Position numbers and translations under genes: made by a program. A DNA stretch of 64,000 nucleotides, from contig JARWKL010000005.1 of the NCBI GenBank assembly GCA_029961685.1, forward strand, positions 20,860,164-20,924,163, given 5' to 3'. Shown piece by piece: positions 1-10,650 of the stretch. The DNA is from Aristolochia californica. Lineage: Eukaryota; Streptophyta; Magnoliopsida; Piperales; Aristolochiaceae. The notes under the pieces are model-generated. The model ran no database searches and was not told the DNA's origin. It saw nothing but the letters and a program-made list of their open reading frames with translations. Each line of letters begins with the position of its first letter. Within the stretch, counting starts at the first letter, position 1.

Positions 1-2663
1 AAAAGTTTTGTTAACCAAGTTTTGGAAATTCCACTAGTTCAACCCTGATTGCTTGGAATTTTATAAGAGAGAGATTTTTCTAAACATGTTTTAAAAAATG
101 AATATGCATGCTTGAAACCTGTTAAAGATGCAAATGACCTATGGATGCAAACCTTTTATAGAGAATAACATTAAATTCTCAAGTGAACGTGCGGTGGGAT
201 ATTTACCCGAGTCAAACAAGACATTATTTTTCCCATTAAAAAAACACTAACCTAATGATTGTAGATGATTGTAAAGTGATTAATCATGTGTTACGGGCTC
301 TTATGGATTTTGGAGTGAACACTCAGTTAAAAATTCCTCCCTCCCCCTTTTCCCAACGATTTCTAAACCGGATATACAAAAACTAAAAAGATTGTACAAT
401 CCCTAAAAATTACAGACACTTTTTGGAAATGTCTCTCTCTACATTTGTGCATGGTGCATTTCCATTTTAGATGTATACTTTTTTTTTTTAATCAAAACTT
501 GAGTTTTCGCTTTCCCTTTATCTCGTTAACAAAAAAAAAAAAGATAAAAGGCAAATAGATCACAACAAAATGAAAATTTTATAGTTTATGTAGGGAAAGA
601 ATTTAAAGCAATAAACAAATGTAATTAAAGAAAATTTATTCACACACCACAAATGAACACAAATGCTTTGTTATCCAAGTTTGGAAAATTTCACTTGTTC
701 AACCCTAATAGCTCGCAATTTTATAAGAAAGGGATTTTTCTAAACATCTTTTAAAAATTGATATGCAAGCTTGAAACATGTTCAAGATGCAAATGACCTA
801 TGGATCCAAACCTTTTAAAGAGAATAACATTAAATTTTTAAGTGAAGGTGCGGTGGGATATTTACCCGAGTCAAACAATACATTATTTTCCTAATTTAAA
901 AAAGCTGACCTAACGATCATAGATGATTGTAAAGTGATTTATCATACGTAACGGGCTATATTTTTGTAGGGAATTTTACTTATGGATTGGGAGTTAACAT
1001 GCAGTTAAAAATCCCCCGCCTCCCCTTTTTCCCTTCAATTGCTGAACCTGATATACAAAAACTAAAAAGAGTGTACAATCCCTAAAACTGACAGACACTT
1101 TTCGGAATTATCTCTCTCTACATTTGTACAATGTGCATTTCCATTTTAGATGCATACTTTTTTCTTAAATCAAAACTTGATTTTTCACTTCCCCTTCATC
1201 TCGTTAACAAAAAAAGAGATAAAAGGCAAATTAATCACAACAAAATGAAAATTTTAGAGTTGATGTATGGAAAGAATTTCAAAAAATAAAAAAATGTAAG
1301 TATAGAAAATTTAATCACACACCACAAATGAAAACAAAAGTTTTGTTATCCAAGTTTTGGAAATTCCACTAGTTCAACCCCAATTGCTCGGAATTTTATA
1401 AGAAAGAGGTTTTTCTACACATGTTTCAAAAAAGGGATATGCATGCTTGAAACATGTTAAAGATGCAAATGACCTATGGATCCAAACCATTTAAAGAGAA
1501 TAACATTAAATTCTGAAGTGAAGGTGCGGTGGGATAATTACCCGAGTCAAACAAGCCATTATTTTCCCCATTTAAAAAATCTGACCAAACAATCATAGAT
1601 GATTGTAAAGTGATTTATCATGCATGACGGGCTATATTTTTGTACAGAATGACTTATGGATTGGGAGTCAACACTCAGTGCAAAATCCCCCGTCTCACCT
1701 TTTTCCCTTCGAATGTAGAACCTGATATATAAAAACTAAATAGAGTTTACAATCCCTAAAAATTACTGACACTTTTTGGAATTATCTCTCTCTACATTTG
1801 TGCATTCTGTATTTCCATTTTAGATGTATACTTTTTTTCTTAAATCAAAACTTGAGTTTTCTCTTTTCCTTTATCTCTTACACAAAAAAAGAGATAAAAG
1901 GCAAATAGATAACAACAAAATGAAAGTTTTAGAGGTAATGTATGGAAAACATTTAAAGCAATAAACAAATGTAACTAAGGAAAATTTATTCACACAGCAC
2001 AAATGAACACAAAAGTTTTGTTATCCATATTTGGGAAATTTCACTAGTTCAACCCTTATAGCTCGGAATTTTATAAGAAACAGATTTTTCTGCACATGTT
2101 TGAAAAAATAGATATGTATTATTGAAACATGTTAATGATGCAAAATGACCTAAAGATCCAAATCTTTTAAAGAGAATAACTTTAAATTCTCAAGTGAACA
2201 TGCGGAGGGAAATTACCCCAGTCAAACAAGACATTATTGTGCCCATTTACAGAAAGCTGACCTAACGATCATAGATAATTGTAAGTGATTTATCATACAT
2301 TACAGGCTATATTTTTATTAGGAATAACTTATGGATTGGAAGTCAACATTCAGTTAAAAATCCCCCGCCTCCCCCTTTCCCGACGATTGCAGAACTTCAT
2401 TGATAAAAACTAAAAAGAGTTTACAATCCCTAAAAAATACAGTCACTTTTTGTAATTATCTCTCTCTACATTTGAGCATTGTTCATTTCCATTTGAGATC
2501 TATACTTTTTTCTTAAATCAGAACTTGAGTTTCAACTTTCCCTTCATCTCGTAAACAAAAAAAGAGATAAAAGACAAATAGTTTACAACAAAATGAAAAT
2601 TTTAGAATTTATGCAGGGAAAGAATTTAAATCAATAAGCAAATGTAAGAAAAGAAAATTTATT

Positions 2664-3275
2664 CACACACCAAGAATGAACACAAAAGTTTTGTACCAAG
2701 TCTGGGAAATACCACTAGTTCAACCCTAATAGCTCGGAATTTTATAAGAAAAAGATTTTTCTATACATGTTTTAAAAAATGGATATTCATGCTTGAAACA
2801 TGTTAAAGATTCATATGACCTATGGATCCCAACCGTTTTAAGAGAATAACATTAAATTCTCAAGTGAACGTGTTGTGGGATATTTACACGAGTCAAACAA
2901 GCCATTATTTTTCTCATTTAAAAAAAGCTTACCTAACGATCATGGATGATTGTAAAGTGATTTATCAATCATCACCGGCTGTAGTTTTGTAAGGAATAAC
3001 TTATGGATTTGGAGTGAACACTCAGTTAAAAATCCCAGCCTCCCCCTAAAAATTACAGAAACTTCTTGGAATTATATCTCTCTACATTTGGGCATTGTGC
3101 ATTTCCATTTTATATGTATACTTTTTTCTTAAATCAAAACTTGATTTTTCACTTTCCCTTCATCTCGTAAACTAAAAAAGAGAAAAGACAAATAGATCAC
3201 AACAAAATGAAAATTTTAGAGTTTATATGGAAAGAATTTAAAGCAATAAAAAAATGTAAGTAAAAAAAATTTATT
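2664..3275 (+). repeat. Deleted monomer, 612 bp
   Basis: About 61 bases are missing right after the C-rich island: CCTCCCCCT runs directly into AAAAATTACAG near 3048, removing the GACGATTGCAGAACC and TATATAAAAA segments. The corresponding monomer of the long-range duplicate (36224) is full length there, so the loss followed the duplication or hit only this lineage. Confidence 0.85.
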
Positions 3276-5968
3276 CACACACCACAAACGAACACAAAAG
3301 TTTTGTTATCCAAGTTTGGGAAATTCCACTAGTTCAACCCTAATAGCTTGAAATTTTATAATAAAGACATTTTTCTACACATGTTTTAAAAAATGGATAT
3401 GCATGCTTGAAACATGTTAAACATACAAATGACCTATGGATCCAAACATTTAAAAGAGAATACCATTAAATTCTCACGTGAACGTGCGATGGGATATTTA
3501 TCTGAGTCAAACAAGTCATTATTTTTCCCATTTACAAAAAGCTTACCTAACGATAATAAATGATTGTAAAGTGATTTATCATGTGTAACGGGCTATACTT
3601 TTGCAAGGAATGACTTATTGATATGGAGTCAACACTTAGTTAAAAATCCTCCGCCTCCCCCTTTTCTTGACTATTGCAGAACTTCATATATAAAAACTAA
3701 AAAGAGTTTACAATCCCTAAATATTACAGACACTTTTTGGAATTATCTCTCTCTTCATTTCTGCATTATGCATTTCCATTTTAGATGTATAGTTTTTTAT
3801 TAAATCAAAACTTGAGTTTTCACTTTCCCTTCATCTTGTAAACAAAAAAACAGATAAAAGGCAAATAGATCACAACAAAATGAAAATTTTAGAGTTTATG
3901 TATGGAAAGAATTTAAAGCAATAACAAATTTAAATAAAGAAAATTTATTCACACACCACAAATGAACACAAAAATTTTGTTATCTAAATTTGGGAAATTC
4001 CTCAAGTTCAACCCTAATAGCTCGGAATTTTATAAGAAAGAGATTTTTCTACACATGTTTTGAAAAATGGATATGCATGTTTGAAACATGTTAAATTTGC
4101 AAATGACCAATGGATCCAAACCTTTTAAAGAGAATAACATTAAATTCTCAAGTGAACGTGGGGTGGGATACTTACCCGAGTCAAACAATCTATTATTTTT
4201 CCCATTTACCAAAAGCTGACCTAACGATCAAAGATGATTTTAATATGATTTATCATGCATAATGGGCTATATTTTTTTAAGGAATGACTTATGGATTGGG
4301 AGTCTATACACAGTTAAAAATCTCCTACCTCCCCCTTTTCCCGACGATTGCAAAACATGATATATAAAAACTAAAAAGAGTTTAGAATCCCTAAAAATTA
4401 ATGACACTTTTTGAAATTTTCTCTCTCTACAATTTGGCATTGTGCATTTTAATTTTAGATGTATACGTTTTTCTTAAATCAAAACTTGAGTTATCATTTT
4501 CCCTTCATCTCGTAAACAAAAAAAATAGATAAAAGGCATTTGAACACAAAAAAATGAAAATTTTAGAATTTATGTTTGGAAAGAATTTAAAGCAATAAAA
4601 AAATGTAAGGAATGAAAATTTATTCACACACCACAAATGAACACAAAATTTTTGTTATCCAAGTTTGGGAGATTTCACTAGTTCAACCCTAATAGCTCGG
4701 AATTTTATAAGAAATAGATTTTTCTAAAAATGTTTAAAAAAATGATATGAATGCTTGAAACATGTTAAAGATGCAAATGGCCAATGGATCCAAACCTTTT
4801 AAAATGAAAAACATGAAATTCTCAGGTGAACGTGCGGTGGGATATTTACCCGAGTCGAACAAGCCATTATTTTGCTCATTTAAAAAAAGCTTACCTAACG
4901 AACATAGATGATTGTAAAGTGATTTATCATGCGTCACATGTTGTATACTTGTAAGGAATAACTTATGGATTAGGAGAAAAAACACAATTAAAATTCCCCC
5001 GCCTCCCCTTTTTCCCGACGATTGCAGAACCCGATATATAAAAATAAAAAAGAATTTACAATCCCTAAAAATTACAAAAAATTTTTGGAATTATCTCTCT
5101 CCACATTTGTGCATTGTGCATTTCCATTTTGGATGTGTACTTTTTTCTTAAATCAAAACTTGAGTTTTCAGTTTCCCTTCATCTCGTAAACAAATAAAGA
5201 GATAAAAGGCAAATAGATCACAACGAAATGAAACTTTTAGAGTTTATGTATGGAAAGAATTTAAAGCAATAAAAAAATGGAAGTAAAGAAAATTTATTCA
5301 CACACCACAAACGAACACAAAAGTTTTGTTATCCAAGTTCGGGAAATTTAACTAGTTCAACACAAATAGCTCGGAATTTTATAAGAAAAAGATTTTTCAA
5401 CACATGTTTTTAAAAATGGATATGCAAGCCTGAAACATGTTAAAGATTTAAATGACCTATGGATCCAAACCTTTTAAAAATAATAACATTAAATTCTCAC
5501 GTGAACGTGTAGTGGGATATTTACCCGAGTCAAACAAGCCATTATTTTTCCCATTTACAAAAAGTTGACCTAACGTTCATAGATGATTGTTAAGTGATTT
5601 ATCATGCGTAACGGGCTTTTTTTTTAAAGAATGACTTATGGATATGGAATCAACACTCAGTTAAAAATCTCCCACCTCCCCCTTTTCTCGACGATTGCAA
5701 AACCTAATATTTAAAAACTAAAAAGAGTTTGCAATTCCTAAAAATTACACTCTTCTTGGAATTATCTCTCTCTACAATTATGCATTGTACATTTCCATTT
5801 TTGATGTATACTTTTTTATTAAATCAAAACTTGAGTTTTTACTTTCCCTTCATCTTGTCAACAAAAAAAGAGATAAAAGGCAAATAGATCGCAACAGAAT
5901 GAAAATTTTAGAGTTTATGTATGAAAAGAATTTAAAGCAATAACAATTGTAAATGATTAAAATTTATT

Positions 5969-6606
5969 CACACACCACAAATGAACACAAAAGTTTGGTT
6001 ATCCATGTTTGGGAAATTCCTCTAGTTCAACCCTATTAGCTCGGAATTTATAAGAACGAGATTTTTCTACACATGTTTTAAAAAATGGATATGCAAGCTT
6101 GAAACATGTTAAAGATGCAAATGACCTATGGATCCAAACCTTTTAAAGAGAATAACATTAAATTATCACGCGAACGTGCGGTGGGATATTTACCCGAGTA
6201 AAACAAGCTATTATTTTGCCCATTTAAAAAAGGCTGACCTAACGATAATAGATGATTGTAAGGAATGACATCTGGATTAGGAGTCAACACTCAGTTAAAA
6301 ATCCCTCGCCTCCCCCTTTTCCCGACAATTGGAGAACCTGATATATAAAAACTAAAAAATGTTTACAATCCTTAAATATTATAGACATTTTTGGAATTAT
6401 CTCTCTCTCTACATTTTTGCATTGTGCATTTCAATTTTAGATGTGTACTTTTTCCTTAAATCAAAACTTAAGTTTTCACTTTTCCTTCATCTCGTAAACA
6501 AAAAAAGAGATAAATGGCAAAGAGATCACAACAAAATGAAACTTTTAGAGTTTATGTATGGAAATAATTTAAAGAAATAAACAAATGTAAGTAAAGAAAA
6601 TTTATT
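5969..6606 (+). repeat. Deleted monomer, 638 bp
   Basis: About 36 bases are missing near 6261: GATGATTGTAA is followed at once by GGAATGACAT, removing the AGTGATTTATCATGCGTAACG segment. The two edges share GTAAG, so slippage or microhomology could explain it. The partner at 38881 lacks this deletion. Confidence 0.85.
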
Positions 6607-7384
6607 CACACACCACAAATGAACACAAAAGTTTTGTTATGCAAGTTTGGGAAATTCCACTTGTTCAACCCAAATAGCTCCGAATTTTATAAGAAAGAGA
6701 TTTTTCTACACATGTTTTAAAAAATGGATATGCATGCTTGAAAAATGTTAAAGATGCAAGTGACCTTTGGATCCAAACCTTTTTAAGAGAACAATATTAA
6801 ATTCTCAAGTAAACGTGTGATGGGATATTTACTCGAGTGAAACAGGACATTATTTTGCCCTTTTACAAAAAGTTGACCAAACGATCATAGATGATTGTAA
6901 ATTGATTTATGATGCGTAACGAGCTATATTTTTGTAAGGAATGAATTATGGATTGGGAGTCTACAATCAGTCAAAATCCCTCGCCTCCCCTTTTCCGCGA
7001 CGATTGCAGAACCTGTTATATAAAAACTTAAAAGAGTTTAGAATCCCTAAAAATTACAGACACTTTTTTAAATTATCTCTCTCTACATTTGTACATTGTG
7101 CATTTCCATTTTAGATGTATACTTTTTTCTTAAATCAAAACTTGAGTTTTCACTTTCCCTTCATCTTGTAAACAAAAAAAGAGATAAAAGGCAAATAGAT
7201 CACAACAAAACGAAAAATTTTAGAGTTTATGTATGGAAAGAATTTAAAACAATAAACAAATGTAAGTTAAGAAATTTTATTCACACACCACAAATCAACA
7301 CAAAAGTTTTGTTATCCAAGTTTGGGAAATTCTACTAGATCAACCCTAATAGCTAGAAATTTTATATGAAAGATATTTTTCTAC

Positions 7385-7423
7385 ACATGTTTTAAAAAAT
7401 GGATATGCATGCTTGAAACATGT
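7385..7423. other. Inverted repeat (dyad) inside the monomer
   Basis: Arms ACATGTTT (7385-7392) and AAACATGT (7416-7423) are perfect reverse complements around a 23-base spacer that contains the palindrome GCATGC (7407-7412). The same arrangement is seen in many other copies, for example 35654-35692 and 41685-41723 in the forward arm and 62131-62169 in the reverse arm. Some copies lose one arm, such as those reading ACATGGTTT in the dimeric block. It could form a small stem-loop or cruciform or bind a dimeric protein; no function is shown. Confidence 0.7.
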
Positions 7424-7653
7424 TAAGGATCCAAATGACCTATGGATCCAAACCTTATAAAGAGAATAACATTAAATTCTCAAGTGAAGGTGCGGTGGGA
7501 TTTTTACCCGAGTGAAACCACCCATTAGTTTTTCCATTAACAAAAAGCTGACCTAATGATCATAGATGATTGTAAAGTGATTTATCATGCGTAACGGGCT
7601 GTATTTTTTTAAGGAATGACTTATGGATATGGAGTCAACACTCAGTTCAAAAT

Positions 7654-7673
7654 CCCCCGCCTCCCCCTTTTCC
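7654..7673 (+). other. C-rich / G-rich island of the monomer (example copy)
   Basis: A run of CCCCC, CC, CCCCC and CC separated by single or few bases sits in otherwise AT-rich sequence; most copies continue TTTTCCCG, adding another C run. On the complementary strand this gives clustered G runs (GGG, GGGGG, GG, GGGGG) able in principle to form a two-tetrad G-quadruplex, with i-motif potential on the C strand. The island recurs once per monomer, for example at 9005-9026. In the inverted arm it appears as G runs, for example just inside the breakpoint at 42313-42333. Confidence 0.8.
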
Positions 7674-7692
7674 TGATGATTGCAGAACCTTA

Positions 7693-7702
7693 TATATAAA
7701 AA
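7693..7702 (+). promoter_or_regulatory. TATA-like element following the C-rich island (possible)
   Basis: TATATAAAAA lies about 20 bases downstream of the C-rich island and recurs in most monomers (GATATATAAAAACTAAAAAG). A GC-rich patch followed by a TATA-like element resembles a core promoter layout and could support satellite transcription. In a genome this AT-rich the motif alone is weak evidence, and no initiator or downstream gene is visible. Confidence 0.2.
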
Positions 7703-8632
7703 CTAAAAGTACTTTACAATCCCTAAATATTACAGACACTTTTTGGAATTATCACTCCCTACATTTTTGCATTGTGCATTTCTATTTTAGACGTACACTA
7801 TTTTCTTAAATCAAAACTTGAGTTTTCATTTTCCCTTCATCACTTAAACAAAAAAAGTGATAAAAGGCAAATAGATCACAACAAAATGAAAATTTTAGAG
7901 TTTATGTATGGAAAGAATTTAAAGCAATAAACAAATGTAAGGAAATAATATTTATTCACACACCACAAATGAATACAAAAGTTTTATTATGCAAGTTTAG
8001 GAAATTCCACTAGTTCAATCCTAATAGCTCAGAATTTTATAAGAAAGAGATTTTTCTACACATGTTTTAAAAAATGGATAAGCATGCTTGAAACATGTTA
8101 AAGATTCAAATGACCTATGGATCCAAACCTTTTAAAGAAAATAACATTAAATTCTCACGTGAACATGCGGTGGGATATTTACCTAAGTCAAACAGGGCAT
8201 TATTTTACCCATTTACAAAAAGCTGACCTAACGATCCTAGATGATTGTAAAGTGATTTTTCATGCGTAACCAGCTATATTTTTTGTATGGAATGACTTAT
8301 AGAATGGGAGTTAACACTTAGTTAAACATTGCCCGCCTCCCCCTTTTCTCAATGATTGCAGAACGTGATATATAAAAACTAAAAAGAGTTTACAATCCCT
8401 AAAAACTACAGAGACTTTTTACAATTATCTCTCTCTACATTTGTGCATTGTGCATTTCTATTTTAGATGTATACTTTTTTCTTAAATCAAAACTTGAGTT
8501 TTCACTTTCCCTTCATCTCGTAAACAAAAAAAGACATAAAAGGCAAATAGATCACAAAAAAATGAAACTTTTAGAGTTTATGTATGGAAAGAATTTAAAG
8601 CAATAAACAAATGTAAGTAAAGAAAATTTTTT

Positions 8633-10650
8633 CACACACCAAAAATGAACACAAAAGTTTTGTTATCCAAGTTTTAGAAATTTCTCTAGTTCAATCCCAA
8701 TAGCTCGAAATTTTATAAGAAAGAGATTTTTCTACACATGTTTTAAAAAATGGATATGCGTGTTTGAAATATTTTAACGATGCAAGTGACCTATGGATCC
8801 CAACCTTTTAAAGGGAATAACATTAAATTCTCAAGTGAAGGTGCGGGGGGATATTTACTCGAGTCAAACATGTCATTATTTTGCCCATTTACAAAAATTT
8901 GATTTAACGATCATAGATGATTGTAAAGTGATTTGTGATGCGTAACGGGCTATATTTTTGTAAGGAATGACTTATGGATTGGGAGTCAACACTCAGTTAA
9001 AAATCCCCTGCCTCCCCCTTTTCCCGACGATTTCAGAACCTGATATATAAAAACTAAAAGGAGTTTACAATCCTTAAAAATTACTGCACTTTTTGGAATT
9101 ATCTCTCTCTATATTTGTGCATTGTGCATTTCCATTTTAGACGTACACTATTTTCTTAAATCAAAACTTGAGTTTTCATTTTCCCTTCATCTCTTAAACA
9201 AAAAAAGTGATAAAAGCCAAATAGATCACAACAAAATGAAAATTTTAGAGTTTATGTATGGAAAGAATTTAAAGCAATAAACAAATGTAAGGAAATAAAA
9301 TTTATTCACACACCACAAATGAACACAAAATTTTTGTTATCCAAGTTTGGGAAATTCCACTAGTTCAACCCTAACAGCTCGGAATGTTATAAGAAATAGA
9401 TTTTTCTATACATGTTTTAAAAAATGGATATGCGTGCTTGAAACTTGTTAAATATGCAAATGACCTATGGATCCAAACCTATTAAAGAGAATAACATTAA
9501 ATTCTCATGTGAACGTGCGGTGGGTTATTTAGCAGAGAAAAACAAGCCATTATTTTGCCCATTTACAAAAAGCTGACCTAACGATCATAGATGATTGTAA
9601 AGTTATTTATCATGCGTAACGGTCTAAATTTTTGTAAGCATTAACTTATGGATTAGGAGTCAACACTCAGTTAAAAATCCCCTACCTCCCCCTTTTCCAG
9701 ACGATTGCAAAATATGAAATATAAAAACTGAAAAGAGTTTACAATCCCAAAAAATTGCAGACACTTTTTGGTATTATCTCTCTCTACATTTGTGTAGTGT
9801 GAATTTCCTTTTTAGATGTATACTTTTTTCTTAAATGAAAACTTGACTTTTCACTTTCCCTTCATCTCGTATACAAAAAAAGAAATAAAAGGCAAATAGA
9901 TCACAACAAAATAAAAATTTTAGAGTTTATGTATGGAATGAATTTAAAGCAAACAAAAAATGTAAGTAAAGAAAATTTAGACACACACCACAAAGGAACA
10001 CAAAATTTTTGATATCCAAATATGAGAAATTCCACAAGTTCAACCCTAATAGCTCGGAATTTTATAAGAAATGGATTTTTCTACACATGGTTTAAAAAAT
10101 GGATATGCTTGCTTGAAACATGTTAAAGATGCAAATGACTTATGGATCCAAAATTTTTAAAGAGACTAACATTAAATTCTCAAGTGAACGTGCGGTGGGA
10201 TATTTAAGTCAAACAAGCCATTATTTTCCCCATTTACAAAAAGTAGACCTAACGATCATAGATGATTGTAAAGTGATTGATCATGCATAACAGCCTATAT
10301 TTTTGTCAGAAATGACTTATGGATTGGGAGTCAAGACTCAGATAAAAATCCACCGCCTCCCCCATATCCCGATGATTGTAGAACCTGAAAAATAAAAAAT
10401 AAAAAGAGTTTAAAATCCCTAAAAATTATAGAAAATTTTTGGAATTATCTCTCTACATTTGTGCATTGTGCAATTCCATATTAGATGTATACTTTTTTCT
10501 TAAATCAAAACTTGAGTTTTCACTTTCCCTTCAACTCGAAAACAAAAAAAGAGATAAAAGGCAAATAGATCACAACAAAATGAAAATTTTAGAGTTTTTT
10601 AATGGAAAGGATTTAAAGCAATAAACAAATGTAAGTAAAGAAAATTTATT
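8633..10650 (+). repeat. Diverged duplicate of 27468-29491, left copy
   Basis: Three consecutive monomers (8633, 9307, 9982) correspond to 27468, 28143 and 28818 at a constant offset of about 18,835 bp. Shared marks are TTAGACGTACACT in the first, GGAATGTTATAAGAAA and CTCATGTGAACGTG in the second, and ACACATGGTTTAAAAAATGG in the third. The third monomer is a likely relative of the ancestor of type B in the dimeric block. Confidence 0.65.

Larger units (their letters stand above)
641..6606 (+). repeat. Long-range duplicated block, left copy
   Basis: Monomers here share private variants, in order, with 34874-39558. Pairs seen: 641 with 34874 (GTGTAC, CAATGTGCATTTCC, CAAATTAATCA); 1991 with 35551 (GCGGAGGGAAAT, CCCCAGTCAAAC, CATTTGAGATCTATAC); 2664/3276 with 36224 (TTTTGTACCAAGT, then ATATGGAGTCAACAC); 3950 with 36896 (GTGGGGTGGGATA, CCAAAAGCTGACC); 5299 with 38239 (TTCAACACAAATAGCTC, GATTGTTAAGTG); 5969 with 38881 (ACCCTATTAG, CACGCGAACGTG). 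This copy is about two monomers longer than its partner. Confidence 0.78.
7282..7956 (+). repeat. Representative full-length monomer (675 bp)
   Basis: Used here as the reference for unit anatomy. From its first base it holds the CACACACCAC landmark (1-10), a CTAGATCAACCC segment near 55, the inverted repeat at 104-142, the GGATCC site near 165, a GGTGGGATTTTTACC segment near 215, the AACGATCATAGATGATTG segment near 275, the C-rich island at 373-392, the TATATAAAAA element at 412-421, the ATCACTCCCTACATT stretch (TCTCTCTCTACA in most copies) near 470, and the A-rich tract near 565. The modal length is close to four times 169 bp, which is compatible with a multiple of nucleosome spacing (inference). 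I see no clear four-fold internal subrepeat. Confidence 0.85.

Noticed and set aside
3618..3803. Short open reading frames of about 60-83 codons throughout the window (for example 3618-3803, 4734-4985, 7096-7338, 12963-13184, 40692-40922, 56664-56897)
   Set aside because: Each lies wholly within satellite monomers, recurs with small changes in other monomers, and starts at an ATG present only in some variants. None has a recognisable domain or neighbouring gene signals.
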